Of a stretch of 64,000 nucleotides of DNA, positions 37,780 through 46,404 are shown piece by piece. The notes below the pieces were generated by a model. It worked only from the letters and a program-made list of their open reading frames with translations, had not been told where the DNA came from and did no database searches. The stretch's first letter is position 1; each line of letters begins with the position of its first letter. The DNA comes from Streptomyces sp. LBL (GTDB lineage: Bacteria; Actinomycetota; Actinomycetes; Streptomycetales; Streptomycetaceae). The position numbers and the translations under genes were made by a program. Location of the stretch: assembly GCF_029893585.1 (NCBI RefSeq), contig NZ_JARXYX010000041.1, forward strand, positions 1 to 64,000, in the 5' to 3' direction.

Positions 37780-39192
37780 TCACGGTGTGGCCGGCTTGCC
37801 CGGTGTGTAGAGCCAGGTGTGGAACAGGGCGTCCAGGTTCTGGCCCGACTGCCGTTCCGCGAGGCGCACGAACTGGGGGGTCGTGCCGTGGCCGGCCCGG
37901 TGCCCGGTTGCCCACGCCCGCAGGATGCGGAAGAAGGTCCGGTCGCCGACGGCGGTGCGCAGCGCGTGCAGGGTCATGGCGCCGCGGGCGTAGACGGGGG
38001 TGCCGAAGATGTTCGCGCCGCTGCCGGGGTCGCCGGGCGGGAACGCCCACAGGTCGTCGTCCGCGGGGCGCTGCCAGAGCGCGTCGAAGCTCTGCTGTGC
38101 GCTCTGCCCGCCGTGCTGCTCGCTGTACAGCCACTCGGCGTAGGTCGCGAAGCCCTCGTTGAGCCAGATCTCCTTCCAGGAGGTGAGGGAGACGGAGTCA
38201 CCGAACCACTGGTGGGCGCTCTCGTGGACGAGAGTGCTCAGGTCGGGCGCCGAGTCGTAGACGGGCCGTGTCTGGGTCTCCAGCGCATAGCCGACGTTCG
38301 GAGCCCGGTCGACGATCGATCCGGCGGCGCGGAAGGGATAGGGGCCGAAGAGCTTGCTCTCCCATTCCAGGACGGACGGCAGTTGCTTGAGGACGGGCGC
38401 GGCGGCGGAGTCCTCGCGAGGGTCGACGGCGTTGTAGACCTGGATGCCGTCGCGGGTGGTGTACCGCTCGGTCTTGAAGGTACCGACGGTCGCCGTGGCC
38501 AGGTAGGCGGCCATGGGTTCGCTCTGCCGCCAGCGGAACGTGGTCTGCCGGTGCGCGGTCCGCTGTCCGAGGAACACGCCGTTGGCGACCGCGGTCTTCC
38601 CTTCGGGGACCGTGATCGTGAAGTCGTACGAGGACTTGTCCGTGGGGTGGTTGTCGGCCGGGAACCAGGTCATGGCACCCTGCGGCTCCCCGGCGACGAA
38701 CGCGCCGTCGTCGGTGGGGATCCAGCCGTCCGGCGAGCCGTCGGGGTCGGTGACCGGTGCGGGCGTGCCGGAGTAGTCCACCGTGACCTGGAACCGCTGG
38801 CCCTTGCGCAGGGCGTGGCGCGGGGTGACGACGAGTTCCTGGCCGTCACGCCGGTGGCCGGCCTCGGCGTGGTCGACCGTGAGGCCGGTGACCTCCAGTC
38901 CGTCGAGGTCGAGGTCGAAGCGGGTGAGCCGCTGGGTCGCGCGGGCGGTGAGGACCGCCTTTCCGTCGAGGTGACGGCTGCCGGGGTCGTAACGGAGCGT
39001 CAGGTCGTAGTGCGCTACGTCGTATCCGCCGTTGCCGGCGAGCGGGAAGTACGGGTCGCCGACGCCGGCTGCGCCGAGGGGCCCCGCCGCAGCGGGGCCG
39101 GCGGCCGCGAGCAGCGCCGCCAGGGCGACGGGGACGGTGACGGTCACGGCCTCGCGGCGGAGTACCGCGGTGCGTCTGACGGACGGTCTCAC
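37780..39192 (-). CDS. Secreted M1-family metallopeptidase
   Basis: 470 residues. Signal peptide (about 1-36, basic start then VTVPVALAALLAAAGPAAAG). An N-terminal beta domain precedes a gluzincin catalytic domain with HESAHQWFGD (zinc His residues and catalytic Glu) and WLNEGFATYAEWL (third zinc ligand Glu). The usual GAMEN exopeptidase motif is absent; the matching place reads VGYALETQTRP, as in other secreted actinobacterial members. It probably degrades peptides outside the cell. Confidence 0.92.
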   Translation of the reverse strand: MRPSVRRTAVLRREAVTVTVPVALAALLAAAGPAAAGPLGAAGVGDPYFPLAGNGGYDVAHYDLTLRYDPGSRHLDGKAVLTARATQRLTRFDLDLDGLEVTGLTVDHAEAGHRRDGQELVVTPRHALRKGQRFQVTVDYSGTPAPVTDPDGSPDGWIPTDDGAFVAGEPQGAMTWFPADNHPTDKSSYDFTITVPEGKTAVANGVFLGQRTAHRQTTFRWRQSEPMAAYLATATVGTFKTERYTTRDGIQVYNAVDPREDSAAAPVLKQLPSVLEWESKLFGPYPFRAAGSIVDRAPNVGYALETQTRPVYDSAPDLSTLVHESAHQWFGDSVSLTSWKEIWLNEGFATYAEWLYSEQHGGQSAQQSFDALWQRPADDDLWAFPPGDPGSGANIFGTPVYARGAMTLHALRTAVGDRTFFRILRAWATGHRAGHGTTPQFVRLAERQSGQNLDALFHTWLYTPGKPATP

Positions 39193-39357
39193 GTGGGCTC
39201 CTACGGGTTGGGGGGGGTGCCAACGGCCTCAGCCTAGGGGCCGCTTCGCCCCGTACTCGACCTTGATCGGGTCAAGTCCGTCGCGTCGCACCCGTGACCG
39301 GCACCCCCCGGCGATACGCTCCCGCGTGCCGCCCGCGACCCGAGAAAGGCCCCGCCC

Positions 39358-39708
39358 ATGAGCGTTCGCGTCCGTCGCGTGTACGACCCTCCCGAGCCGG
39401 ACGACGGCGTACGCGTCCTGGTCGACCGGCTGTGGCCGCGCGGCCTGAAGAAGGAGGCGGCCCAGGTGGACGAGTGGCCCAAGGGCCTGACCCCGTCCAC
39501 CGAACTGCGCCGCCGGCACCACACGGGCGAAGGGTCGTACGAGGAGTTCGTCGAGCGGTACGAGGCAGAGCTGGCCGCCCCTGGTGCGGCCGAACTCCTC
39601 GACCATGTACGGGAGTTGGCCGCCAAGGGCACCGTCACGTTGCTGACCGCGGTCAAGGCACCCGAGGAGAGTCACGCCTCCGTGCTGGTCCGGCTCCTCC
39701 AGGCCTGA
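39358..39708 (+). CDS. DUF488 family protein (YeaO-like)
   Basis: 116 residues, full length. Hallmarks: VRVRRVYDPPEPDDGVRVLV, DRLWPRGLKKE and YEEFVERYEAEL. The family is of unknown function and has a rhodanese-like relation in some descriptions. ATG 39358. It stands alone, with the M1 peptidase divergent on one side and the FAD dehydrogenase convergent on the other. Confidence 0.9.
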   Translation: MSVRVRRVYDPPEPDDGVRVLVDRLWPRGLKKEAAQVDEWPKGLTPSTELRRRHHTGEGSYEEFVERYEAELAAPGAAELLDHVRELAAKGTVTLLTAVKAPEESHASVLVRLLQA

Positions 39709-39752
39709 GGAGTCGGACCTGGAGGAGCCGGGCCTGTCAGAGCCGGGCCGCC

Positions 39753-39820
39753 GTAGTCAGACCCGCCGTTCTCGGGCCGGCCGTACGCAGACCCGCCGTA
39801 CGCAGACCCGCCGTACTCAG
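39753..39820. repeat. Short imperfect repeat (CAGACCCGCCGTA core)
   Basis: Three copies of CAGACCCGCCGT spaced 15-32 bp lie between the DUF488 stop and the stop of the convergent dehydrogenase, again at a convergent gene junction. Confidence 0.6.
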
Positions 39821-41490
39821 GCCGTCTGCTGGGCAGCCGCCCGGCCCGCTGCCCGGCCCGAGAAGAGGCAACCGCCGAGGAAGGTGCCCTCCAGCGCGTT
39901 GTAGCCGTGGACGCCGCCGCCGCCGAAGCCGGCCACCTCGCCCGCCGCGTACAGACCGTCGATCGGCTTGCCGTCGGCGCCCAGGGCCCGGGAGTCGAGG
40001 TCGGTCTGGATGCCGCCGAGGGTCTTGCGGGTCAGAGTGTGCAGCTTGACGCCGATGAGGGGGCCGGCCGCCGGGTCGAGGATGCGGTGCGGGGTGGCGA
40101 CCCGGGCGAGACGGTCGCCGATGTAGCGGCGGGCGTTGCGGATGCCCTGCACCTGGGCGTCCTTGCTGTAGGCGTTGGCGATCTGCAGGTCCCGGGCCTC
40201 GATCTGCTGTCGGACCTGGGCCGCGTCGAGGAGCGCCGTGTCGGTGAGTCCGTTCATCTTCTCCACCAACTGCTCCAGGTTCGGGGCGGTCACGAAGTCG
40301 GCGCCCTTGCGCAGGAACGCGTCCACCGGTCCCGGCGCGCCCTTGCCGAGCAACCGCTCCTTCAGGAACCCGGCGCGGTCCTTGGCCGTGATGTCGGGAT
40401 TCTGCTCGGAGCCCGAGAGCGCGAACTCCTTCTCGATGATCTTCTGGGTGAGGATGAACCAGGAGTGGTCGTGGTCGGCGATGTCCTCGGTGGTGCGCAG
40501 GTACTTCAGGGTGCCGAGGGTGTCGTAGCCGGGCAGGTACGGCTCGGGCAGCCGGCGTCCGAGGGCGTCGAACCACATCGAGGACGGGCCGGGCAGGATA
40601 CGGATGCCGTGGCCGGGCCAGATCGGGTCCCAGTTCCGCAGGCCCTCGGTGTAGTGCCACATGCGGTCGCGGTTGACCAGGCGCACCCCGGCGCGGGCGC
40701 TGATGTCGAGCATCCGGCCGTCGACGTAGGCGGGCACGCCGGTGACCATCTCGGCGGGCGGGGTGCCGAGGCGCTCGGGCCAGTAGCGGCGGACGATCTC
40801 GTGGTCGGCGCCGATGCCGCCGGAGGTGACGACCACGGCCTGGGCGGTGAGTTCGAAGTCACCGACGCGGTCACGGCTGGAGGCGACACCCCGGGGCGAG
40901 TGGTCCTCGGCCAGCACGGTGCCCCGCACTCCACGGGTCGCGCCCTGCTCGACGACGACCTCGTCGACCTGGTGGCGGTGGTAGAAGGTGAGCAGTCCGT
41001 CGCGCGCCGCCTGCTTGGCGTGGTGGACGAACGGTTCCACGACACCCGTGCCGGTTCCCCAGGCGATGTGGAAGCGGGGAACGGAGTTGCCGTGTCCATG
41101 GGCGGTCAGGTCGCCGCGCTCGGGCCAGCCGACGGTGGGCAGGAACGTGATGCCGTGCCCGTGGAGCCAGGACCGCTTCTCCCCCGCCGCGAACTCGACG
41201 TAGGCACGCGCCCAGCGCACCGCCCAGGAGTCCTCGTCGTCGATCCGGTCGAACTGCGCGCTGCCCTGCCAGTCGTTCCAGGCGAGGTCGAAGGAGTCCT
41301 TGACGCCCAGACGCCGCTGTTCCGGGGTGTCGACGAGGAACAGTCCACCGAAGGACCAGAACGCCTGTCCCCCGAGGTTGGCGGCGTTCTCCTGGTCGAC
41401 CAGCGCGACCCGGCGGCCCCTGCTGGTGAGCTCGTGTGCCGCGACCAGGCCCGCGAGTCCGGCTCCGACGACGATGACGTCCGCATCCAT
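39817..41490 (-). CDS. FAD-binding dehydrogenase, 3-ketosteroid dehydrogenase/fumarate reductase flavoprotein family
   Basis: 557 residues. FAD Rossmann motif DVIVVGAGLAGLVAAHELTS at the N-terminus, NLGGQAFWSFGGLFL, the mid-protein AVVVTSGGIGADHEIV, and the C-terminal GLYAAGEVAGFGGGGVHGYN. Related proteins introduce double bonds into steroids or similar ketones; the true substrate is unknown. ATG 41490 follows GAAAGG; an ATG at 41511 overlaps the TetR stop. The TetR gene directly upstream is the likely regulator. Confidence 0.85.
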   Translation of the reverse strand: MDADVIVVGAGLAGLVAAHELTSRGRRVALVDQENAANLGGQAFWSFGGLFLVDTPEQRRLGVKDSFDLAWNDWQGSAQFDRIDDEDSWAVRWARAYVEFAAGEKRSWLHGHGITFLPTVGWPERGDLTAHGHGNSVPRFHIAWGTGTGVVEPFVHHAKQAARDGLLTFYHRHQVDEVVVEQGATRGVRGTVLAEDHSPRGVASSRDRVGDFELTAQAVVVTSGGIGADHEIVRRYWPERLGTPPAEMVTGVPAYVDGRMLDISARAGVRLVNRDRMWHYTEGLRNWDPIWPGHGIRILPGPSSMWFDALGRRLPEPYLPGYDTLGTLKYLRTTEDIADHDHSWFILTQKIIEKEFALSGSEQNPDITAKDRAGFLKERLLGKGAPGPVDAFLRKGADFVTAPNLEQLVEKMNGLTDTALLDAAQVRQQIEARDLQIANAYSKDAQVQGIRNARRYIGDRLARVATPHRILDPAAGPLIGVKLHTLTRKTLGGIQTDLDSRALGADGKPIDGLYAAGEVAGFGGGGVHGYNALEGTFLGGCLFSGRAAGRAAAQQTA

Positions 41491-41507
41491 GGCGACCGTT
41501 GCCTTTC

Positions 41508-42146
41508 TCATTGGGGGTCTCGTTCGGGGGTGCCGCTGCCGTCGGTCAGCAGGGCGGTGAGCAACTGTCCCAGCCAGCCGCGGGCGCGCTCGATGTCCCT
41601 GTCCAGCAGCAGTTGGGTGGTGACGCCGTCGTACGCGGCGACGACCGCGCGGGCGGCGCCGTCGGCGTCGCCGAGCACGACGGGCAGTGCGGTGGGCCCG
41701 GTGGCCCGGGCGAGCCGGTCCGCGACCGCCCGCCGCAGCCGTTCCCGGTGTTCCAGCAGGGTCTGGGCGACGGCCGGGTCGCGGGCGGCATGGACCAGGA
41801 AGTCGGTCTTCACCAGCAGCCAGTCCACGTCGAGCAGGAGCACCTCCGAGACGCGGTCCACGGACGCCGGTACGTCGAGTTCGGGCCCGTCGAGGGCGAG
41901 CGCCTCGGCCACCTGCTCGGCGATCAGGTCGGCCCGCTGCCGGTAGAGGGCGAAGAACAACTCGTCCAGGCTGGAGAAGTTCGAGTAGAAGGCGCCCCGG
42001 CTGTAGCCGGCCGCCTCGCAGACCTCCTCGATGGAGACCCTCCCGAAGCCCTTGGCGGCGAAGACCGCGAACGCCGCGTCCAGGAGGTTGGCCCGCGTGC
42101 GGACCCGGCGCCTGGTGACGCGCCTGGTCGTCTGTTCCAGCACCAT
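41508..42146 (-). CDS. TetR-family repressor
   Basis: 212 residues. N-terminal HTH: RANLLDAAFAVFAAKGFGRV, then IEEVCEAAGYSRGAFYSNFS. The C-terminal ligand/dimer domain is helical and variable. The stop overlaps the start region of the FAD dehydrogenase. Palindromic sites lie right upstream (42159-42198), consistent with autoregulation and control of the dehydrogenase and perhaps the divergent alkB. Confidence 0.93.
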   Translation of the reverse strand: MVLEQTTRRVTRRRVRTRANLLDAAFAVFAAKGFGRVSIEEVCEAAGYSRGAFYSNFSSLDELFFALYRQRADLIAEQVAEALALDGPELDVPASVDRVSEVLLLDVDWLLVKTDFLVHAARDPAVAQTLLEHRERLRRAVADRLARATGPTALPVVLGDADGAARAVVAAYDGVTTQLLLDRDIERARGWLGQLLTALLTDGSGTPERDPQ

Positions 42147-42158
42147 GACCGGCCCTCC

Positions 42159-42198
42159 GTTCGATACGGGAATGTATCCGATACATCGATGTATCGAA
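42159..42198. promoter_or_regulatory. Probable TetR operator, two overlapping palindromes
   Basis: A perfect 18-bp palindrome CGATACATCGATGTATCG lies at 42179-42196. Next to it, CGATAC-GGGAAT-GTATCC (about 42162-42179) is an imperfect second copy sharing the same half-site. Both sit between the TetR start and alkB, in an A/T-richer stretch. Confidence 0.75.
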
Positions 42199-42260
42199 AG
42201 CCTCGGTAGAAGTCACCCTCGAATGGGAACAAAGTTTCGAATAAGGAGTAGGCTGAATCC

Positions 42261-42887
42261 ATGACCAGGCACCTCCAGGGCTCCCTCTTCGACCAGACCG
42301 ACCAACTGCGGCTCAGACCTCTGGACGGGATCCGCCGGACCGCACTCGGCCTCGGCGCCTGGATCGACGTGCTCCCGGGTTGGCTGTGCGGATCCGACAC
42401 ACTGTTCGAACACCTGGCCGCCGAGGTGCCCTGGCGCGCGGAGCGCCGGAAGATGTACGACCAGGTCGTCGACGTACCGAGGCTGCTGGCCTTCTACGGC
42501 GCGGGCGACCCGCTGCCGCACCCGCTGCTGACCGAGGCCCGCGAGACGTTGTCCGCGCACTACGCCGAGGAGCTCGGTGAGCCTTTCACCACGGCCGGGC
42601 TGTGCTTCTACCGCGACGGCCGGGACAGCGTCGCCTGGCACGGGGACCGGATCGGGCGGGGCGCGCACGAGGACACGATGGTCGCGATCCTCTCCGTGGG
42701 CACACCCCGGGACCTGCTGCTGCGGCCGACGGACGGCGGCGGCACGGTCCGCCGACCCCTGGGGCACGGCGACCTGATCGTGATGGGCGGCTCCTGCCAG
42801 CGGACCTGGGAGCACTCCGTACCGAAGACCACGCACGCCGCGGGACCGCGCGTCAGCATCCAGTTCCGCCCGCACGGCGTGCGCTGA
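42261..42887 (+). CDS. AlkB-family alpha-ketoglutarate-dependent dioxygenase
   Basis: 208 residues. The iron site HxD is in DSVAWHGDRIGRGAHED, the distal His in TWEHSVPKT, and the oxoglutarate-binding Arg region in RVSIQFRPHG. AlkB proteins remove alkyl groups from DNA or RNA bases by oxidative demethylation. ATG 42261 has AAGGAG about 12 bases upstream. Divergent from the tetR gene. Its last codons resemble the repeat that follows. Confidence 0.92.
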   Translation: MTRHLQGSLFDQTDQLRLRPLDGIRRTALGLGAWIDVLPGWLCGSDTLFEHLAAEVPWRAERRKMYDQVVDVPRLLAFYGAGDPLPHPLLTEARETLSAHYAEELGEPFTTAGLCFYRDGRDSVAWHGDRIGRGAHEDTMVAILSVGTPRDLLLRPTDGGGTVRRPLGHGDLIVMGGSCQRTWEHSVPKTTHAAGPRVSIQFRPHGVR

Positions 42888-42893
42888 CACAGA

Positions 42894-42991
42894 CCAGGAC
42901 GGCGTGCAGACTCGCACACGCCAGGACGGCGTGCACACTCGCACACGCCAGGACGGCGTGCACTGACGACACACGCCAGGACGGCGTGCGC
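42894..42991. repeat. 27-bp tandem repeat after alkB
   Basis: Units start with CCAGGACGGCGTGCA at 42894, 42921, 42948 and 42976 (27, 27, 28 bp, then partial). Each carries the inverted repeat CACGCC-AGGAC-GGCGTG. The 3' end of alkB (CGCACGGCGTGCGCTGACAC) looks like a diverged founder copy. Confidence 0.85.
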
Positions 42992-43029
42992 CGGGGCGGA
43001 GAGGCGGCTGCTCCGGATACGCGCGCGGG

Positions 43030-43058
43030 CTGCCTCCGGCGGACGGTGCCGGAGGCAG
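43030..43058 (+). terminator. Hairpin downstream of alkB
   Basis: CTGCCTCCGGC (43030-43040) pairs with GCCGGAGGCAG (43048-43058), 11 bp perfect, 7-base loop. Confidence 0.65.
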
Positions 43059-43375
43059 CCTCCGCACCGCCTGGAGGCGGCCTCCGGTCCGCCCGAACGC
43101 CGCCGGGCGCGGCCGCTCGTAGCGGGCGCCTTCGCCCGCGAACCGCTGCTGCGACTGCCGCTGCGCGTCGGGCGACGGGCAGCCGCGGACCGGCGCGGAC
43201 TGCCGCGGATGCGGCCCCGTCGGCCGACAGGGCCAACTCGAGCGAGACCAGGCATCGTTCGCTCGTGGCAGGGTCGCCCGCTTCCTGTCGGCCGGCGACC
43301 GGACCCGCCGACTCCACCCGTCTCACCGTCTGCTTTGCTGTCCCCGTCGAGCAGGACCTCACACCCGGGACGATC
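43059..43375. other. Gene-free interval before the hydrolase gene
   Basis: 317 bp, extremely GC-rich. No frame has protein-like composition and no start with a ribosome site is present. A promoter for the next gene was not identified. Confidence 0.45.
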
Positions 43376-44134
43376 ATGCGGGCAGATGTGCAACAAGTAG
43401 CCGACGGCGCCTATCTGGTGCACGGCAACAACACCAACTGGGTGATCCTCACCGAGGGGGACGCCGCGACGCTGGTGGACACCGGCTACCCCGGCGACCG
43501 GCAGCAGCTTCTCGCCTCCCTGGCGGAGGTGGGCAGTTCGCCGGAGGCGGTGGAGGCCGTGCTGATCACCCACGCCCACAGCGACCACCTGGGCTCCGCC
43601 GAGTACCTGCGGAGCGCCTACGGCATGCCCGTGTACCTGCACGAGGCCGAAGTGCCGCACGCCCGCCGGGAGTTCCTGCACCAGGTGAGCGTCGGGACGG
43701 TCCTGAAGAACGGCTGGCGGCCGGGTGTCCTGCCCTGGGCCGTGCACGCGATCCGTTCGGGCGGCACCGCCCATGTGCCGGTGGCCTGCCCGCAGCCGTT
43801 CCCGGTGGCGGGCCCGCTCGACCTGCCCGGCCGGCCCATGCCCGTGCCCACGCCCGGCCACACCGACGGTCACGCCGCCTACCACCTCCCGGACCGGGGC
43901 ATCGTGATCTCGGGCGACGCCCTGGTCACCGGTCACCCGACCGCCCGGGCCAAGGGCCCGCAGCTGCTGCCCGACATGTTCCACCACGAGCAGACCCGCG
44001 CCGTGGCCTCGCTGGAGGTGTTCGAAGGGCTGGAGGGCGACCTGCTGCTGCCCGGACACGGTCCCGTGCACCGCGGTCCGGTCCGTGAAGCGGCACTTCA
44101 GGCCAGGGAGCGCGCGCGCTCTAAGGTGGAGTGA
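43376..44134 (+). CDS. Metallo-beta-lactamase fold hydrolase
   Basis: 252 residues. Metal-binding motifs: ITHAHSDHLGS (HxHxDH), TPGHTDGHA, VISGDALVTGH and LLPGHGPVHRG. The fold covers glyoxalase II-like, lactonase and other hydrolases; the substrate is not evident. ATG 43376 is the start of the readable N-terminus ADVQQVADGAYLVHGNNTNW. The DUF4032 gene begins 31 bp later, so they may be co-transcribed. Confidence 0.87.
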   Translation: MRADVQQVADGAYLVHGNNTNWVILTEGDAATLVDTGYPGDRQQLLASLAEVGSSPEAVEAVLITHAHSDHLGSAEYLRSAYGMPVYLHEAEVPHARREFLHQVSVGTVLKNGWRPGVLPWAVHAIRSGGTAHVPVACPQPFPVAGPLDLPGRPMPVPTPGHTDGHAAYHLPDRGIVISGDALVTGHPTARAKGPQLLPDMFHHEQTRAVASLEVFEGLEGDLLLPGHGPVHRGPVREAALQARERARSKVE

Positions 44135-44165
44135 CGATCACCGGCGAAGCAAGGACAGTCGACCC

Positions 44166-45434
44166 ATGGCCCTGCAGATCAGCGCGACCAACCCGGAGCA
44201 TCCCGTGCTCCTGCTCGAACTGCCGTGGCACCTCCCCCTGGAGGAGTGGCCCGACGAGTACCTGGTGCCGCTGCCGCGCGGTATCTCCCGCCACGTCGTG
44301 CGCTACGCCCGGGCCGGCGACGAGGTGATCGCCGTCAAGGAACTCGCCGAACGCCCCGCGCTGCGCGAGTACGAGCTGCTGCGCGACCTGGACCGGCTCG
44401 GCATCCCCGCGGTCGACCCGCTGGCCGTGGTCACCGGACGCGCCGACGCCGACGACGCTCCCCTGGAGCCGGTGCTGGTCACCCGGCACCTGGGCGGCTC
44501 GATGCCGTACCGGTCGATGTTCGAGACCACCATGCGGCCGACGACCATGCACCGGCTGATGGACGCGCTGGCCGTCCTCCTGGTGCGGCTGCACCTCGCC
44601 GGGTTCGCCTGGGGCGACTGCTCGCTGTCCAACACGCTGTTCCGGCGGGACGCGGGCGCCTACGCCGCCTATCTGGTCGACGCGGAGACCGGCGACCTGC
44701 ATCCGCAGCTCAGCACCGGGCAGCGGGACTACGACCTGGACCTCGCCCGGGTGAACATCAGCGGCGAACTGCTCGACCTGGAGGCGTCCGGGGCGCTGCA
44801 CCCGTCCGTGGACCCGATCGAGTTCGGCATGGAGATCTGCGCCCGCTACGGGGGCCTGTGGGAGGAGCTGACCCGCAGGTCCGTCTACCCGGCGGGCAAG
44901 TACCACTTCATCGAGCGCCGGATCCGCCGCCTCAACGAACTCGGTTTCGATGTGGCCGAGATGCAGATAGAGCACTCCTCCAACGGCGACACGGTCACCT
45001 TCGTGCCCAAGGTCGTGGACGCGGGCCACCACCAGCGTCAGTTGCTGCGGCTGACCGGCCTGGACACCGAGGAGAACCAGGCCCGCCGACTGCTCAACGA
45101 CCTGGAGAGCTGGATGGCCACCCAGGACGACTACGCGCCGGACGACCCCCTGGCGGCCCGCCCGGAGGTGCTCGCCCACCGCTGGGTGCGGGACGTGTTC
45201 CGCCCCACCGTGCGGGCCGTGCCGCTGGAGCTGCGCGGCTCGATGGACTCGGCCGAGATCTACCACCAGCTGCTGGAACACCGCTGGTACCTGTCCGAGC
45301 GGGCCCAGCACGACATCGGGCTCGGCACCGCGGTCGAGGACTACATCAAGAACATCCTTCCCAAGGCGCGGGAGACGCTCCAGCCCAGCTCCGCCATCAC
45401 TGACTCCACCATCACTGACTCCCCTGTCGACTGA
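44166..45434 (+). CDS. DUF4032 kinase-like protein
   Basis: 422 residues. The N-terminal part looks like a lipopolysaccharide-kinase/protein-kinase fold: VIAVKELAERPALREYELL for the ATP lysine, FAWGDCSLSNTLF as catalytic loop and LVDAETGDLHPQL as metal site. The C-terminal DUF4032 part follows (about 235-400). The family is uncharacterised in actinobacteria. The C-terminal end TDSTITDSPVD is encoded by the start of a short DNA repeat, so the tail probably extended by repeat growth. Confidence 0.82.
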   Translation: MALQISATNPEHPVLLLELPWHLPLEEWPDEYLVPLPRGISRHVVRYARAGDEVIAVKELAERPALREYELLRDLDRLGIPAVDPLAVVTGRADADDAPLEPVLVTRHLGGSMPYRSMFETTMRPTTMHRLMDALAVLLVRLHLAGFAWGDCSLSNTLFRRDAGAYAAYLVDAETGDLHPQLSTGQRDYDLDLARVNISGELLDLEASGALHPSVDPIEFGMEICARYGGLWEELTRRSVYPAGKYHFIERRIRRLNELGFDVAEMQIEHSSNGDTVTFVPKVVDAGHHQRQLLRLTGLDTEENQARRLLNDLESWMATQDDYAPDDPLAARPEVLAHRWVRDVFRPTVRAVPLELRGSMDSAEIYHQLLEHRWYLSERAQHDIGLGTAVEDYIKNILPKARETLQPSSAITDSTITDSPVD

Positions 45435-45470
45435 CTCCGCCGTCGACTGACTCCGCCGTCGACTGACTCG
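45396..45470. repeat. Short tandem repeat (GTCGACTGACTCCGCC type)
   Basis: ATCACTGACTCC twice, then GTCGACTGACTCCGCC and close copies three times. The array begins inside the 3' end of the DUF4032 gene and runs into the universal-stress-protein remnant on the other strand. Confidence 0.75.
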
Positions 45471-45551
45471 GACGTCGTGCGGCACCACGGCCACCGGGCA
45501 GCCCGCGTGGTGCAGCACGCCATGGGCCACCGATCCGATGGGGGCGCCGAC
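45462..45551 (-). pseudogene. C-terminal remnant of a universal stress protein
   Basis: The minus strand reads VGAPIGSVAHGVLHHAGCPV, then AVVPHDVRV. This is the unmistakable C-terminal motif of UspA-type proteins (GSV-xx-xLHHAxCPVAVV). Everything before it is gone: the VOC gene starts on the other strand 18 bp away. A deletion must have removed the first about 120 residues. Confidence 0.7.
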
Positions 45552-45568
45552 CGCCGTACAGTGCCACC

Positions 45569-45922
45569 ATGCCTTTGGAATGGGAACAGGTCATCGTGGA
45601 CGCGGCCGATCCGGCGGCGTTGGGTCGCTGGTGGGCCGAGGCGCTCGGCTGGGTGGTCGTGGAAGACCTCCCCGACGAGTTCGAGATCCGCCCGGAGAAG
45701 GACCGCCTGCCCGGGCTGCTCTTCGTGCCGGTGCCGGAGGGCAAGACCGTCAAGAACCGTCTCCACCTCGATTTCCGGCCACAGGACCAGGAGGCCGAGG
45801 TGTCCCGGCTGCTCGCCCTCGGGGCACGGCAAGCGGACGTGGGCCAGGGCGCCCAGCCGTGGGTGACGCTCGCGGATCCCGAGGGCAACGAGTTCTGCGT
45901 GCTCGGCCCGCGCCGCGGCTGA
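45569..45922 (+). CDS. VOC (glyoxalase-like) family protein
   Basis: 117 residues. PLEWEQVIVDAADPAALGRW and WWAEALGWVVVED at the start, LHLDFRPQDQEAEVSRLLAL in the middle, and VTLADPEGNEFCVLGPR at the end give the VOC beta-alpha-beta repeats. The Glyoxalase_6 type is the best fit; the substrate is unknown. It is the last apparently core gene before the accessory island. Confidence 0.87.
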   Translation: MPLEWEQVIVDAADPAALGRWWAEALGWVVVEDLPDEFEIRPEKDRLPGLLFVPVPEGKTVKNRLHLDFRPQDQEAEVSRLLALGARQADVGQGAQPWVTLADPEGNEFCVLGPRRG

Positions 45923-46149
45923 TCAGGGACGAGGCTCATCCGGCTGCGGATGACGCACGCCGCGGCGGGGCCGACCGCGTTGACCGTTTGCGCCCGGTCA
46001 TGTAGTCGGAGCGCACCGTCTCCGGTATCCCGGAGCGAACCGGGAGGATCGAACATACGATGGCCTGGAGCCGGTGCGGTGGCTGAAGGGCGATGTTGCC
46101 CGCCGTGCCGTCGGTCCGACCTCGGGGTGGGAGACGTATGGCACAGGCC

Positions 46150-46402
46150 GCGGACGCAGCGCGGACCGTCATCTTGACCGTGGTAGAACCGACGGGATTC
46201 CTCACACCTTCGGATGCAGCGCAGAGGTGTAGAGGACACGCTGGAGCCGCCGGTTGTACCGCTGCGGGTGCCGGAGGTTGCCGCTGACCTTGCCGGGTTT
46301 GCGGGGAACGGGTGCGACCCCGCCGAAGCCAGCAAGGCGATCCGGGGTGTCGAAGACATCCATGTCGCCATCCGCGGCCGCCAGGAACTCGGCGCCTAAA
46401 GC
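46150..46402 (-). mobile_element. IS110-type transposase C-terminal remnant
   Basis: Minus strand from 46402: GAEFLAAADGDMDVFDTPDR, then LAGFGGVAPVPRKPGK and VSGNLRHPQRYNRRLQRVLY followed by a stop. In another frame RCEESRRFYHGQ continues. These are the conserved C-terminal pieces of IS110/IS1111 transposases (PGK-SGN-RRPQRYNRRL). The N-terminal RuvC-like domain and the end are missing, so it is dead. Confidence 0.75.
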
Positions 46403-46404
46403 GA

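Noticed and set aside
42894..42991. CRISPR array after alkB
   Set aside because: The 27-bp units are contiguous with no unique spacers and no cas genes nearby.
42213..43067. Minus-strand gene opposite alkB
   Set aside because: Composition is that of a shadow frame and it covers the tandem repeats; AlkB has all catalytic residues.
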